Shown: positions 1 through 8,456, numbered from the stretch's first letter. The stretch is DNA of 64,000 bases from Paenibacillus sp. JJ-223 (GCF_927798175.1 NZ_CAKMMP010000019.1:62001-126000), one strand, 5' to 3'. The notes: generated from the letters alone by a model not told the origin. Translations and numbers: made by a program.

Positions 1-2
1 TG

Positions 3-1472
3 GACAAGCTGGTAAATTTCATCCGCGAGCGGGTACCGGAAGCGATCATCGAGAGTATGGTGGATACGGGCGTGCTTGTTGATCGCGCGGTATCCCAGCG
101 GGCCGGCATCGGCTTCAGCGGCAAAAACTGCTCGATCATCTCGCCGAAATACGGCTCCTGGATCTACTTGGGCGAGCTGGTGACGAACATTCCGTTTCAG
201 CCCGATACACCGGTTACCGAAGATTGCGGAGAATGCACGAAATGCATCGACGCCTGCCCGACAGGCGCGTTGGTCGGCCCTGGCCAACTGAATGCGCAGC
301 GCTGCATTTCTTTTGTGACGCAGACCAAAGGTTTCGTGGATGAAGAGTTCATGCTAAAAATAGGCAACCGTCTGTACGGATGCGATACATGCCAGATCGT
401 CTGTCCGAAGAATCGGGGCAAAAACTGGGATCACCATCCCGACCTGCAGCCCGATCCGGAGATTGTGAAGCCTTTGCTGCTGCCGCTGCTGGATATGGGC
501 AACCGCGAATTCAAAGAGCGATTCGGGCATACTTCCGCCGCCTGGCGGGGGAGAAAGCCGATTCAGCGCAATGCGGTCATTGCACTGGGGAATTTCAAGG
601 ACCAAAGCGCCGTACCCAAACTCACCGAGGTGTTGAAGCGCGATCCGCGTCCGGAGCTGCGGGGAACCGCTGCCTGGGCGCTGGGAAGAATAGGAGGAGA
701 AGAAGCCATGAGAGCGATTGGGGAAGCTGCTGCTTACGAACAAGATGGGAACGTGCTGGACATGCTGCAGAAGGCCAAGGAACGATTGACGTCGTCCGCG
801 TCCTTACCCGAGAAGCCACATGCCAAGCAAGTGAGCGACCATAAACAAGAGGAAGGTGTGACAGGTCCGACCGCGGATAGTAATTCTGCAAATGGAAATG
901 TCGCGCCGAAGGCCAAAACTGAAGCAGCAGCGTGGAAGCCTTCCGCAGTAACCGGTTTGCACGGCAAACCTATTTATTACGACGAGGTCGTTACCCCGAT
1001 AGGCACGTTGACGTTGTGTGCTACCGAGAAGGGGCTGTGCCATGTCGATTTTGGAGCCTTTCATGTGAGAGAGGCGCATCTTCAACAATGGGCGCGCACC
1101 TGGATCGGTGAGTACCGTTACGAGAAGAACGATGACAAGCTGCGGGAGGCTGTAAGGCAGGTTGGCGAATATTTTGCGGGCGAACGACAAACGTTCGATC
1201 TGCCGCTCGATTTGCTCGGAACCCCGTTCCAGCTACAAGTATGGCAAGTCCTGTCCGATATATCTTATAGAGAAGCCTTATCACACGAACAGGTTGCTGA
1301 AGCGATCGGCAGGCCGAAGGCTGTTCGCGCCGTACTGGACGCGATCAGCAAAAATCCGGTGCCGATCATCATTCCATGTCACCGCATTAGCGGCAAGGAC
1401 GGCACCCTGCTCGGTTATGTAGGCGGTCTGCAAACCAAGGAGCAATTGCTCGCATTGGAGACGCAATCGTAA
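3..1472 (+). CDS. queG: Epoxyqueuosine reductase fused to a methylated-DNA-protein cysteine methyltransferase (5' end outside window)
   Basis: The reading frame is open from the window edge, so the N-terminus is missing. The first part is the C-terminal portion of QueG, which reduces epoxyqueuosine to queuosine in tRNA. It shows a D-T-G...D-R block, two ferredoxin-like cysteine clusters (C-x2-C-x2-C-x3-CP at about 225-257, and Y-G-C-D-T-C...C-P at about 375-405) and a HEAT-like helical tail ending near 790. A polar linker follows (about 790-950), then a complete Ogt/MGMT-type suicide alkyltransferase domain with the P-C-H-R motif, whose acceptor Cys codon is at 1377-1379. One uninterrupted frame covers both, so this is a fusion. 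In the MGMT domain the conserved Tyr of the S-Y motif reads His (L-S-H), while the Arg of R-A-V and the N-P before PCHR are kept. Both domain identifications are firm; whether the protein is cleaved is unknown. Confidence 0.93.
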   Translation, partial: DKLVNFIRERVPEAIIESMVDTGVLVDRAVSQRAGIGFSGKNCSIISPKYGSWIYLGELVTNIPFQPDTPVTEDCGECTKCIDACPTGALVGPGQLNAQRCISFVTQTKGFVDEEFMLKIGNRLYGCDTCQIVCPKNRGKNWDHHPDLQPDPEIVKPLLLPLLDMGNREFKERFGHTSAAWRGRKPIQRNAVIALGNFKDQSAVPKLTEVLKRDPRPELRGTAAWALGRIGGEEAMRAIGEAAAYEQDGNVLDMLQKAKERLTSSASLPEKPHAKQVSDHKQEEGVTGPTADSNSANGNVAPKAKTEAAAWKPSAVTGLHGKPIYYDEVVTPIGTLTLCATEKGLCHVDFGAFHVREAHLQQWARTWIGEYRYEKNDDKLREAVRQVGEYFAGERQTFDLPLDLLGTPFQLQVWQVLSDISYREALSHEQVAEAIGRPKAVRAVLDAISKNPVPIIIPCHRISGKDGTLLGYVGGLQTKEQLLALETQS

Positions 1473-1487
1473 GAGCGGGGGACATGC

Positions 1488-2519
1488 ATGAAATATGTAA
1501 ACGTGGAGAGCGTGGAAGCGGGCGAGATTTTGGGCAAAACGGTATATTCGGGCAACGGCATGGTGCTGTTGTCGGCCGGTGTCCAGCTCACCGTATTCAT
1601 GGTCAGTACGCTCAAGCGTATCGGCGTGACCATGCTGTACATCCAGGATGAAGCATACCAAGATGTGGATACGGAAGACATACTGGATGAAGCCACGAAA
1701 CGGGCCATCATTCAAGAGATGAGCGTAACGCTTGAAGCGGTGCGTTCGGGAAAGGAATGGAGCCCGAAAAAGATCGCCGTCAGCATCGACAAGCTGCTGA
1801 ACGACGTGTTGAGCGGCCGCGAGCTGTTGGTACAGCTGACCGACATTCGCTCCAAGGACAATGCACAGTACATTCATGCAATGAACGTGTGTTTGCTGTC
1901 CTCGGTCATTGGGCTGAATATGGGGCTCAACTATAACCAGCTCAAGGACCTTGCCGTGGGCGCGTTGCTGCACGACATCGGCAAGGTAGCCGATGACCCG
2001 GGCGGCAGGTCTGCCGCCAACTCCTCTTTGCATCATACATGGCGGGGGTTCGAATTGATCAAAGCCAAGCGTGAGTTCAGCCTTCACACGGCCCATGTGG
2101 CATTGCAGCATCATGAGTGCGTTGACGGTTCGGGAATGCCCAGGGGCATCAAGGGCAAGGACATCCACACTTTCGCGAAAATCGTCGCGGTGGCGGACGT
2201 GTACGACAATGCCATCAACGGTTCTTCCGGACGGATGCTGCTGCCGCACGAGGCTTGCGAAGAAATGATGGCCATGTCGGGGCGCAGCTTGGACCGGGAC
2301 GTGCTGATCGAGTTTAACCGGAATGTGTCCATCTATCCGAACGGAACGGCGGTGCGCCTGTCCACCAAGGAAACGGGCGTGATCGTCAAGCAGCATCGCG
2401 GGCTGCCGGGCAGGCCGGTCGTCCGCATTGCGCGCGGAAGCTCGCGATACGATCTGGATGTGGTCGAGGTGGACCTCGCCGTGCACACGACCGTGTTCAT
2501 CGAAGCGGTGCTGGCCTAA
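1488..2519 (+). CDS. HD-GYP domain phosphodiesterase-like protein
   Basis: This 343-residue protein has about 110 N-terminal residues of the kind that precede HD-GYP domains (M-x-L-L-x-A-G-V pattern). An HD-GYP domain follows, with H-D-I-G-K at about 162-166 and H-H-E-x-V-D-G-S-G-M-P at about 208-218. HD-GYP proteins hydrolyse cyclic di-GMP or related dinucleotides using a metal centre made by these residues. The canonical G-Y-P reads G-M-P here, so the tyrosine is replaced while the metal-binding H, D and E residues remain. The C-terminal 70 residues (K-x-T-G-x-V-x-x-Q-H-R) form a small beta domain often found after HD-GYP. It starts 15 bases after the queG fusion with ATG preceded by GCGGGGGA. 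A cytoplasmic signalling role is inferred, and activity is not proven because of the altered motif. Confidence 0.85.
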   Translation: MKYVNVESVEAGEILGKTVYSGNGMVLLSAGVQLTVFMVSTLKRIGVTMLYIQDEAYQDVDTEDILDEATKRAIIQEMSVTLEAVRSGKEWSPKKIAVSIDKLLNDVLSGRELLVQLTDIRSKDNAQYIHAMNVCLLSSVIGLNMGLNYNQLKDLAVGALLHDIGKVADDPGGRSAANSSLHHTWRGFELIKAKREFSLHTAHVALQHHECVDGSGMPRGIKGKDIHTFAKIVAVADVYDNAINGSSGRMLLPHEACEEMMAMSGRSLDRDVLIEFNRNVSIYPNGTAVRLSTKETGVIVKQHRGLPGRPVVRIARGSSRYDLDVVEVDLAVHTTVFIEAVLA

Positions 2520-2563
2520 GGCGGACGCGAATTCGCGCACTGAAATGCAGCTGGAAAATCCGT

Positions 2564-2592
2564 TTGCTCCATGCGTGCGGAAATGCTATGAT
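2564..2592 (+). promoter_or_regulatory. Probable sigma-A promoter of the yneF-like/folE pair
   Basis: TTGCTC at 2564-2569 and TATGAT at 2587-2592 are separated by 17 bases, a good vegetative promoter match. They lie in the gap after the HD-GYP gene, about 115 bases before the YneF-like start codon. Confidence 0.55.
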
Positions 2593-2708
2593 ACTTTCAG
2601 GAAAATCCGGACCGTGCATGCAGCAGGAATGGCTTGAAATGGCTTGAAACATCATGGTGCCGCACGGATCACGGGGCTTTCAGATTGCACATACAGAGGT
2701 GTCTAAGG

Positions 2709-2972
2709 ATGGAAATTGTTATACCGATTATTACTCTGATTGTCGGTCTGGTCGGCGGATTTTTCATCGGGGTGTTTTATTTGCGCAAACAGCTCGAGAA
2801 AATGCAAAGCGATCCGGACATGCTTCAGAAGATGGCCAAGCAGATGGGCTACAACCTGAACGGCAAACAGATGCAGCGTGCCCAGCAAATGATGAAAAAC
2901 CAAAAGCCTGGCATGAAACAGCCGCAGGCTCCGCAGCATCCTGCGCGTAAAACGTCAGGTCGCCGCAAATAA
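2709..2972 (+). CDS. YneF-like UPF0154 small membrane protein
   Basis: This 87-residue protein has one N-terminal transmembrane segment (residues 2-24, rich in I, V, G and F). A charged segment follows with P-D-M-L-x-x-M-A-K-Q-M-G and Q-x-x-x-A-x-Q-M-M-K, the pattern of the UPF0154/YneF family of Firmicutes. B. subtilis YneF is about 72 residues; here a basic Pro/Gln/Lys-rich tail of about 20 residues is added. The ATG at 2709 is chosen over an upstream in-frame ATG at 2634 because GAGGTG lies about 7 bases before it and the upstream extension is not family-like. Its function is unknown; it is a single-pass membrane protein with a cytoplasmic tail by inference. Confidence 0.8.
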   Translation: MEIVIPIITLIVGLVGGFFIGVFYLRKQLEKMQSDPDMLQKMAKQMGYNLNGKQMQRAQQMMKNQKPGMKQPQAPQHPARKTSGRRK

Positions 2973-3025
2973 TAGCAAGAAAAAGGGCTGCCCACCCGAT
3001 GTCGTTTGAAAGGAGGCGTTTGGCA

Positions 3026-3619
3026 GTGGCTGGCGTTAAAGATTATGTGAATTCCAAAGTTATCGATAACCGGGAGAAGATCGAGTATCATATACAGCAG
3101 ATTCTGAGCTTGATCGGTGAGGATACAACGCGTGAAGGGCTGCTTGAAACGCCTGCGCGCGTAACCCGGATGTATGAAGAAATTTTTGCGGGCTATGACG
3201 TTGATCCGCGCGAAGTGCTGGGCGTAACGTTTGACGAGAATCACGAGGAACTCGTCATCGTGAAGGATATCGTTTATTACAGCCAGTGCGAGCATCATAT
3301 GGCTCCATTCTTCGGTAAGGTCCATATCGGATATGTGCCGAGCGGCAAAATCGTTGGCTTGAGCAAGCTCGCCCGCCTTGTGGAGGCGGTTACGCGCCGC
3401 CTGCAGGTTCAAGAGCGCATCACGTCCCAGATTGCCGACATCCTGAACGAAGTCGTGGAACCGCACGGCGTGATGGTCGTCGTGGAAGGCGAGCATCTGT
3501 GCATGTGTTCCCGCGGTGTCAAGAAACCTGGCAGCAAGACGGTGACGTCGGCGGTACGGGGTTCGTTCCGCAGCAATCAGGCCCAGCGTGCCGAGTTTCT
3601 TTCTTTGGTGAAAGAATAA
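3026..3619 (+). CDS. folE: GTP cyclohydrolase I
   Basis: FolE converts GTP to 7,8-dihydroneopterin triphosphate, the first step of tetrahydrofolate synthesis. The 197-residue sequence contains G-L-x-x-T-P-x-R-V near the N-terminus, the zinc and active-site block S-Q-C-E-H-H-M-A-P-F-F-G at about 95-106, I-V-G-L-S-K-L-A-R, and the second zinc cysteine in H-L-C-M-C-S-R-G. Length and motifs are those of bacterial type IA enzymes. The GTG at 3026 is preferred over the in-frame ATG at 2999 because AGGAGG at 3011-3016 sits 9 bases upstream of it and inside the longer version. It shares a promoter region with the YneF-like gene and is followed by an intrinsic terminator. Confidence 0.97.
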   Translation: MAGVKDYVNSKVIDNREKIEYHIQQILSLIGEDTTREGLLETPARVTRMYEEIFAGYDVDPREVLGVTFDENHEELVIVKDIVYYSQCEHHMAPFFGKVHIGYVPSGKIVGLSKLARLVEAVTRRLQVQERITSQIADILNEVVEPHGVMVVVEGEHLCMCSRGVKKPGSKTVTSAVRGSFRSNQAQRAEFLSLVKE

Positions 3620-3670
3620 GCCTAAGCCGTGCCGGACAAGCTGTCCTTGTACAGAGGGTATATCGTGCAC

Positions 3671-3708
3671 AAGACCGCATTCCTTTCATGGAATGCGGTC
3701 TTGTTTTT
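3671..3708 (+). terminator. Intrinsic terminator after folE
   Basis: A perfect 13-bp stem (AAGACCGCATTCC at 3671-3683 with its complement at 3690-3702) has a 6-base loop and is followed by GTTTTT. Confidence 0.9.
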
Positions 3709-3970
3709 GCATACAGGACCCGTTCTGTTCTTTTCGCCTCCCGATTGCCGGGTCCGGTAGACAACGATGGGCTGACCGCTCATCCCTGCTGGATTAATCA
3801 CAGAAAGTGAAATACAATAAACAGGTCGTCAGGAATCGTTTGATCGGACGTGATTACATGAAATATCCGGAAAGTCGCTGCACGGGCTCCGTTACAAATG
3901 AATCCAATATGGCATCGATATCCTTGGTTGAGGGAGGTCCTCCTTCATCCACCGTTGGGGGAATGTAGAT

Positions 3971-4819
3971 ATGGAAATTTCGCAGCTTTCGAATCTTGCG
4001 ACCAAGCCGGACGTTCAGTCCAAGCGGGATTACGCTTCTCGTTTGCGCATTTGGGAAACGCCGCTGCTGCGTGCCGGGAGCGACGTGCTCGAAGCGTTTG
4101 CCTGGGAGGAGCTGATGTGCCGACGCGTGGGTGAAGGACACGCTCCACTTGCCCATATATGGCGTCATCCCGATGCGTTCGTAGCAGGCTTGCGCGACCG
4201 CCGGCTGCCGCTGGCCGTGGAAGCGATGGAGCGCATCAGGAGCGGGGGAACCTCGGTGTGCGTTCGGCCATCCGGAGGAGCTGCGGTTCCATTGAATCCG
4301 GGGGTTGTGAATATTTCGCTTATGCTGCCCAATCCGGGGCGCGATATTAACATTCACGACGACTTCCGGGAGATGGCCTCCATCATTGCCGAGTCGCTGC
4401 ATCCGTGGACACGAAATGCCCGTACGGGTGAGATTGAAGGGGCATTTTGTCCTGGTGAATACGACGTGAGCGTAGAAGGCATGAAGTTCTGCGGCATTGC
4501 CCAGCGCAGGCAGGCCAAGGCTTACATTATTACGGCTTTCATTATCGTCGAAGGGCAGGGCGATGCTTTGGTGCAACAAGTAAGCCGGTTTTACCGGGAG
4601 GCCTCGGGAGGTGCCAAGGAGGGTTACCCTGAGGTTCGGCCAGGTACGATGGCGAGCCTGCAGGAACTGGCCGGAGTCCCTTCGGCCGCCATGTACACGG
4701 CTGCATTGGTAAGGACGTTGCGGAGCCGTTATGCCGCAGCGGAATCCTTTCCTGTTCCAAGCGTGGATCGCATGGACGTGAAGCGGATGGCAGAGCAGAT
4801 GAAAAAGCGTTACGATTAG
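3971..4819 (+). CDS. lipL: LipL-type octanoyl-[GcvH]:protein N-octanoyltransferase
   Basis: This 282-residue member of the BPL/LPL fold family is probably the amidotransferase that moves octanoyl groups from GcvH to E2 subunits in Firmicute lipoate synthesis. Visible features are a R-x-S-G-G-A-A-V-P block near residue 98, the catalytic-cysteine block F-C-P-G-E-Y-D (Cys at residue 160), and G-M-K-F-C-G-I-A-Q-R-R, which follows in LipL/LipM proteins. The C-terminus has Y-P-E-x-R-P-x-T-M-A-S-L, which resembles B. subtilis LipL. LipM-type octanoyltransferases share the fold and the Cys, so the exact activity is less sure than the family. GGGGGA lies about 9 bases before the ATG. Confidence 0.8.
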   Translation: MEISQLSNLATKPDVQSKRDYASRLRIWETPLLRAGSDVLEAFAWEELMCRRVGEGHAPLAHIWRHPDAFVAGLRDRRLPLAVEAMERIRSGGTSVCVRPSGGAAVPLNPGVVNISLMLPNPGRDINIHDDFREMASIIAESLHPWTRNARTGEIEGAFCPGEYDVSVEGMKFCGIAQRRQAKAYIITAFIIVEGQGDALVQQVSRFYREASGGAKEGYPEVRPGTMASLQELAGVPSAAMYTAALVRTLRSRYAAAESFPVPSVDRMDVKRMAEQMKKRYD

Positions 4820-4888
4820 TATCCTTCGTTTGCCTTGGAATCGAGGCTAGGAGATGATATGATGTGTTTTCGAGAGGAGAGTGCCAAT

Positions 4889-5113
4889 ATGGAAACATTG
4901 AGATATACGTACGAATACGAAGTCGTGTCGACCGGTGAGAAATCCGAGTTCAGTCAGATGGCGACCAGCAAGGAAGAAGCGGCATCGTTGATCGTGGCGC
5001 GCATTGCCGATTTGGAATTCACGAGCGAAGACGATATCAAGCTGGGCGACCTGATTGCGATCAGCAAACAAGTCGGCGATAACTATGTGGCGTGCGAGGG
5101 CTGTGCTTCCTAA
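4889..5113 (+). CDS. Small conserved-looking hypothetical protein
   Basis: This 74-residue acidic protein is not recognised. It has a mixed alpha/beta pattern (E-T-L-R-Y-T-Y-E-Y-E-V at the start) and a C-terminal C-E-G-C pair two residues from the end, which could bind metal or form a disulfide. The ATG at 4889 is chosen because GAGAGGAGAG lies just upstream; an in-frame ATG at 4835 has no ribosome binding site. It follows lipL by 69 bases and is closed by a strong terminator, so it may be cotranscribed with lipL. Confidence 0.65.
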   Translation: METLRYTYEYEVVSTGEKSEFSQMATSKEEAASLIVARIADLEFTSEDDIKLGDLIAISKQVGDNYVACEGCAS

Positions 5114-5141
5114 GAAAGCAAGGCCATCCATCGATGATCTA

Positions 5142-5179
5142 AAGGCAAGCGTTTCGTCAGGAAACGGCTTGCCTTTTTT
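5142..5179 (+). terminator. Intrinsic terminator after the small hypothetical gene
   Basis: The stem AAGGCAAGC/GCTTGCCTT extends inward by GTTTC/GAAAC with a one-base bulge and ends in a run of six T. Confidence 0.88.
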
Positions 5180-5224
5180 GCATATCGACCAAATCATGAG
5201 CTTCCTTCGTTAAGGGAGCATGCA

Positions 5225-5839
5225 TTAATCGATATTGGCGATTTTCCATTGATCTTCTTTGACAAAGAAATAGGTTAATCCGCTGTTCTCCACATTCCCC
5301 TCTGAGTCTTGGAGGGCAAACCGGACGCCAACCTGAATTTGTACTCTGCCGTCCATAGTGACTTTCTTGATGGTATCCAAATCATAAAACATATATTGAA
5401 CGTTTTGTTTATCAAAGAATACCGAATGACGGCTGTAGCTTTCATGCAAGTGTTCACCGAACTTCTCTTGATCTTGCGCGACAACCGCTTCAAGATTACT
5501 TTTCAGCTTGGTAATGATATCGTCATTGAAAAAGCTCTTTTTGAACGAATCAAAATCGATAAGTACCCCGGCCTCGAAGCCAGCCTCAGTCACATCATTG
5601 ATCGTTCTTGTTGCAGCGTCGATCAACGTCTCGGTAGCTTCTGTAGGATGGTCCGCTTCTTTGGCTTGGCCCGTAAAAGTCTTGTTCGCAGAAGCTGCCT
5701 GGCTTGTTGGGTTGGCAGCTTCTTCTGCATTGGAGAGGGCCTCGGTATTTTCATCATTTGCACATGCGGATACAAGCAAGGCTCCTGCAATCCATGCAAA
5801 CCATATGCTTCGCTTAAAAAATTTCAACAAATCGATCAT
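5225..5839 (-). CDS. Putative lipoprotein of unknown function
   Basis: This is a 204-residue exported protein. A basic and hydrophobic N-terminus leads to a lipobox, L-L-V-S-A-C, with the lipidated Cys near residue 27. A low-complexity Glu/Ala/Thr linker follows to about residue 75, then a globular domain ending V-K-E-D-Q-W-K-I-A-N-I-D. The beta-rich C-terminus with V-Q-I-Q-V-G-V-R-F and L-T-Y-F-F-V-K-E-D-Q-W-K-I resembles NTF2-like or DUF4878-type accessory domains, but I do not assign one. GGGAGG directly abuts the first ATG, so the true start may be the TTG codon three codons downstream (5830), which would give normal spacing. It stands alone on the minus strand. Confidence 0.7.
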   Translation of the reverse strand: MIDLLKFFKRSIWFAWIAGALLVSACANDENTEALSNAEEAANPTSQAASANKTFTGQAKEADHPTEATETLIDAATRTINDVTEAGFEAGVLIDFDSFKKSFFNDDIITKLKSNLEAVVAQDQEKFGEHLHESYSRHSVFFDKQNVQYMFYDLDTIKKVTMDGRVQIQVGVRFALQDSEGNVENSGLTYFFVKEDQWKIANID

Positions 5840-5910
5840 CCTCCCTTAGGGATATAAACGCGAAGAACGAAATGGAAGTTACGCGTATAGAAACAAAAGG
5901 GAGAATGAAA

Positions 5911-5953
5911 AAGAGAGGTATCTCGGCAGGCACCTGCCCGAGATACCTCTCTT
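5911..5953 (-). terminator. Terminator downstream of the superoxide dismutase gene
   Basis: A long inverted repeat (AGAGAGGTATCTC paired with GAGATACCTCTCT, inner GGCAGG/CCTGCC, one bulge) is followed on the minus strand by a T-rich run, TTTTTCATT. Confidence 0.85.
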
Positions 5954-5963
5954 TGCCTTTGGC

Positions 5964-7265
5964 TTAATATGGTGGCCATAACAGCTTGCGTGCTGCCTCA
6001 TAACGTTCGGCAGCGGCAGGCCAATACACGACGTTCCACCAGTCTTCGATATATTTCTTGCGCTCGTTCTGATGTTTCAAGTAATAAGCGTGTTCCCATA
6101 CGTCGAGAGGGAGCAGCGGAACGATATCCATCTGCGAAAGGTTCTGGTGTTTCTCGGCTTGCAGTATTTCGAGTCTGTGGGCCCTCGGGCTCCAGACAAG
6201 CATGGCCCATCCGCCGCCTTCAACTTTGTTTGCGGCTTCCGTAAACTGGTTCTTGAATGCATCGTAGCTGCCGAAATCGCGTTTGATCTGCTCTGCGAGC
6301 ATGCCGGATGGTTTGCCTCCGCCATGAGGGTTCATAATCGTCCAGAAGATGGTGTGCAGGTAATGCCCGGCCCCGTTAAACGCCAGCTCGCGCTCCCAGT
6401 GCTTGACTAATTCGAAATTGTTCTTTTTCCGCGATTCGGCCAGCTTTTTCTCGGCGGTATTCAGGCCGTCCACATAGGATTGGTGATGTTTGTCATGATG
6501 GATGCGCATCGTCGTTTCGTCGATGTACGGCTCCAGCGCATTATACGCATAAGGAAGCGGCGGCAAGGTATGGCCTCCAATGGGGACCGGCCTGGCTTGC
6601 ACGGGCGTATGCGCAGTAACGTCGGATGCGGAGCCCGGGGAAGTCGAATCCGCGTCCATGCCGGGCGGGATGGATGGCGTAGAGCCTGCCGGCTGACCGG
6701 GCGGGGGAGAGGAGCTGCCTTTGGCCCCGGCAATGCCCGAATTTTCACTGCTGCGTAATTTCCCCGCTGCGCCTCCTGCATTTGCGATTTCCGCCTGGAG
6801 CAGCGAGGAAAGCGACTCTCCTTCGGCATCGCGCATGATGCCGGACTTGCCGAGCGTATCCAGAACGCCGAGAAAGTATTCCGATTCGCGAATAAAGTGC
6901 AGAATGGCGGTTTTGGCAGGCGGAGCGGCCAGTATAGCGGCGCTTTGCTCGAGCAGGGCATACAGTTGCCGAATAAACTCCCGGGATTGTGTGCTGGCCG
7001 TGTTTACCAAATCCTCGACGGCTCGCAGGATATAAGGATCTGGCGGGTGCGTCCCCGGCAACAGCTGTTTCAAAAGCCGGTTGGCGGCAGCCCCCGTGCT
7101 GGCAAAAGCGGCCTGCCATTCCCCAAGCAGCTTGACATAGGCGGGCTCAAGATCGGGAACAAGCGCCAGAATGATGATTGTATGCTCCTTCTCTTGTTCT
7201 TTCCAGAAACGAATTTCCTCCAGGATCCGCAGTGGAAGCAGCTTTCCATATTCATACCAGTTCAT
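5964..7265 (-). CDS. Fe/Mn superoxide dismutase with a DUF2935-like N-terminal domain
   Basis: The C-terminal 200 residues form a complete Fe/Mn superoxide dismutase, which dismutates superoxide to peroxide and oxygen. It begins L-P-P-L-P-Y-A-Y-N-A-L-E-P-Y-I. Metal ligands are visible in M-R-I-H-H-D-K-H-H, A-G-H-Y-L-H-T-I-F-W and L-D-V-W-E-H-A-Y-Y (D and H). The first 160 residues are helical, starting E-I-R-F-W-K-E-Q-E-x-E-H, which resembles DUF2935-type bundles; they are joined by a Gly/Ser/Pro-rich linker of about 60 residues. At 433 residues it is twice the usual size (about 200). B. subtilis SodF also has an N-terminal extension. AGGAGG lies about 10 bases before the ATG, and no export signal is seen. 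Confidence 0.9.
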   Translation of the reverse strand: MNWYEYGKLLPLRILEEIRFWKEQEKEHTIIILALVPDLEPAYVKLLGEWQAAFASTGAAANRLLKQLLPGTHPPDPYILRAVEDLVNTASTQSREFIRQLYALLEQSAAILAAPPAKTAILHFIRESEYFLGVLDTLGKSGIMRDAEGESLSSLLQAEIANAGGAAGKLRSSENSGIAGAKGSSSPPPGQPAGSTPSIPPGMDADSTSPGSASDVTAHTPVQARPVPIGGHTLPPLPYAYNALEPYIDETTMRIHHDKHHQSYVDGLNTAEKKLAESRKKNNFELVKHWERELAFNGAGHYLHTIFWTIMNPHGGGKPSGMLAEQIKRDFGSYDAFKNQFTEAANKVEGGGWAMLVWSPRAHRLEILQAEKHQNLSQMDIVPLLPLDVWEHAYYLKHQNERKKYIEDWWNVVYWPAAAERYEAARKLLWPPY

Positions 7266-7339
7266 AACGGATTAAACCTCCTAATCACCGAATTTCGTCC
7301 CAAAAATATATTCGGATAACAGGCTGTCTTATGTATACG

Positions 7340-7376
7340 AAAAAAAAGAGCCCTCAAGAGGAACCCAAGAGGACTC
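7340..7376 (-). terminator. Terminator downstream of the alpha/beta hydrolase gene
   Basis: Read on the minus strand, GAGTCCTC pairs with GAGGGCTC (one G-T pair), followed by eight T. Confidence 0.8.
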
Positions 7377-7430
7377 GAATTTTCATGCAATTCCATGTTT
7401 CTGATGCATAGGCTTCAGTTGCGCTGATCG

Positions 7431-8456
7431 TCAATGGCTGCCGCCGGTATTCTGCACATCATCGTCGTCGGTGTTTGTGACATGGCTGAGGAATGTGGAG
7501 ACGCGTCGCAAATATTCTTTTGGATGCTCGCGGAAAATCAGCTCATGGTGCGCTCCGTCAACAATCCATTCCTCCGAATTGGCATTCGACTGGTTGGCGG
7601 CGAGCAACTCCGCGATCGGGTAAGGCGCCTTCTCGTCTTCCGTTCCGTGAACGAAGAAGATCGGGAAGGGATAATCCTTCTTTTTGACTTCTTGGTACGG
7701 AATTTGCTGCAAGCCTGTGCCATTCAGGACAGGGAACAGCAGGTTCAAAATTTCCAGCGTCGGCTGGCGCGGCAGGTCAATTTGATTATGGATATTATGG
7801 TATAGCGTATCCGGTTCCAGCAGAAACGTGCTGTCCAATATCATGGCGTCGACGTCCTGGGTTAACAGCCCTGCCTGCAATGCCGTACCCGCTCCCATCG
7901 AAAATCCCCATACGACGATTTCCTGGGCACCGCGCTGTTTGGCGAATTGGATCGCTCCGAGCAATTGCTTGGATTCCGCCTTGCCGCCCGTAGCGACGGC
8001 TTTGTTGACCTGGGAGGCAAAACCATAATCGAACATCACCACGTTGAACCCAAGCTGATGGGCATAATGCGCCAAATCGTACATGGGCACCCAGGTTTCC
8101 TCCCGGTTGGCTCCGTATCCATGGCTGAAGATGATCGTTTTGTTCACGTCGGCGTCGGCAGGAATGTACCAGCCTTGCATGATGCGGCTTCCGTCGACAG
8201 CCGGGAACGTGATGTCTTCGTATTTCATGTTTTTGGCCTGCATCGGATTGGAAAAGACGGGGGCTACCGTAGGGTTGGACAGCACCCAAGCGATGTAGCC
8301 GTGAAGCGCGATGAAGCAAAATAACAGAAAAAATACAACGGAGAGCAGCAACGCCACGATAATATGTTTAAGCCGGATCAGCCTCGGAGACAGCGAAGAG
8401 GGCAGATCGGAAACTTTCGTTTGCAGCGGGGCCTCGCTCTGGGATGTCGGAAACAT
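7431..8456 (-). CDS. Membrane-anchored alpha/beta hydrolase
   Basis: This 341-residue protein has one N-terminal transmembrane anchor (about residues 28-55) followed by an alpha/beta hydrolase fold. The nucleophile elbow is G-F-S-M-G near residue 180, the oxyanion region is F-S-H-G-Y-G-A-N near 118, the probable catalytic Asp is in H-G-T-E-D-E-K, and the His is in D-G-A-H-H-E-L-I. This is the arrangement of B. subtilis YqkD/YfhR-like hydrolases, whose substrates are unknown. The signal anchor suggests the catalytic domain faces outward, but topology is inferred. A strong AAAGGAGGGG site precedes the ATG. It is monocistronic, with its own terminator. Confidence 0.85.
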   Translation of the reverse strand: MFPTSQSEAPLQTKVSDLPSSLSPRLIRLKHIIVALLLSVVFFLLFCFIALHGYIAWVLSNPTVAPVFSNPMQAKNMKYEDITFPAVDGSRIMQGWYIPADADVNKTIIFSHGYGANREETWVPMYDLAHYAHQLGFNVVMFDYGFASQVNKAVATGGKAESKQLLGAIQFAKQRGAQEIVVWGFSMGAGTALQAGLLTQDVDAMILDSTFLLEPDTLYHNIHNQIDLPRQPTLEILNLLFPVLNGTGLQQIPYQEVKKKDYPFPIFFVHGTEDEKAPYPIAELLAANQSNANSEEWIVDGAHHELIFREHPKEYLRRVSTFLSHVTNTDDDDVQNTGGSH

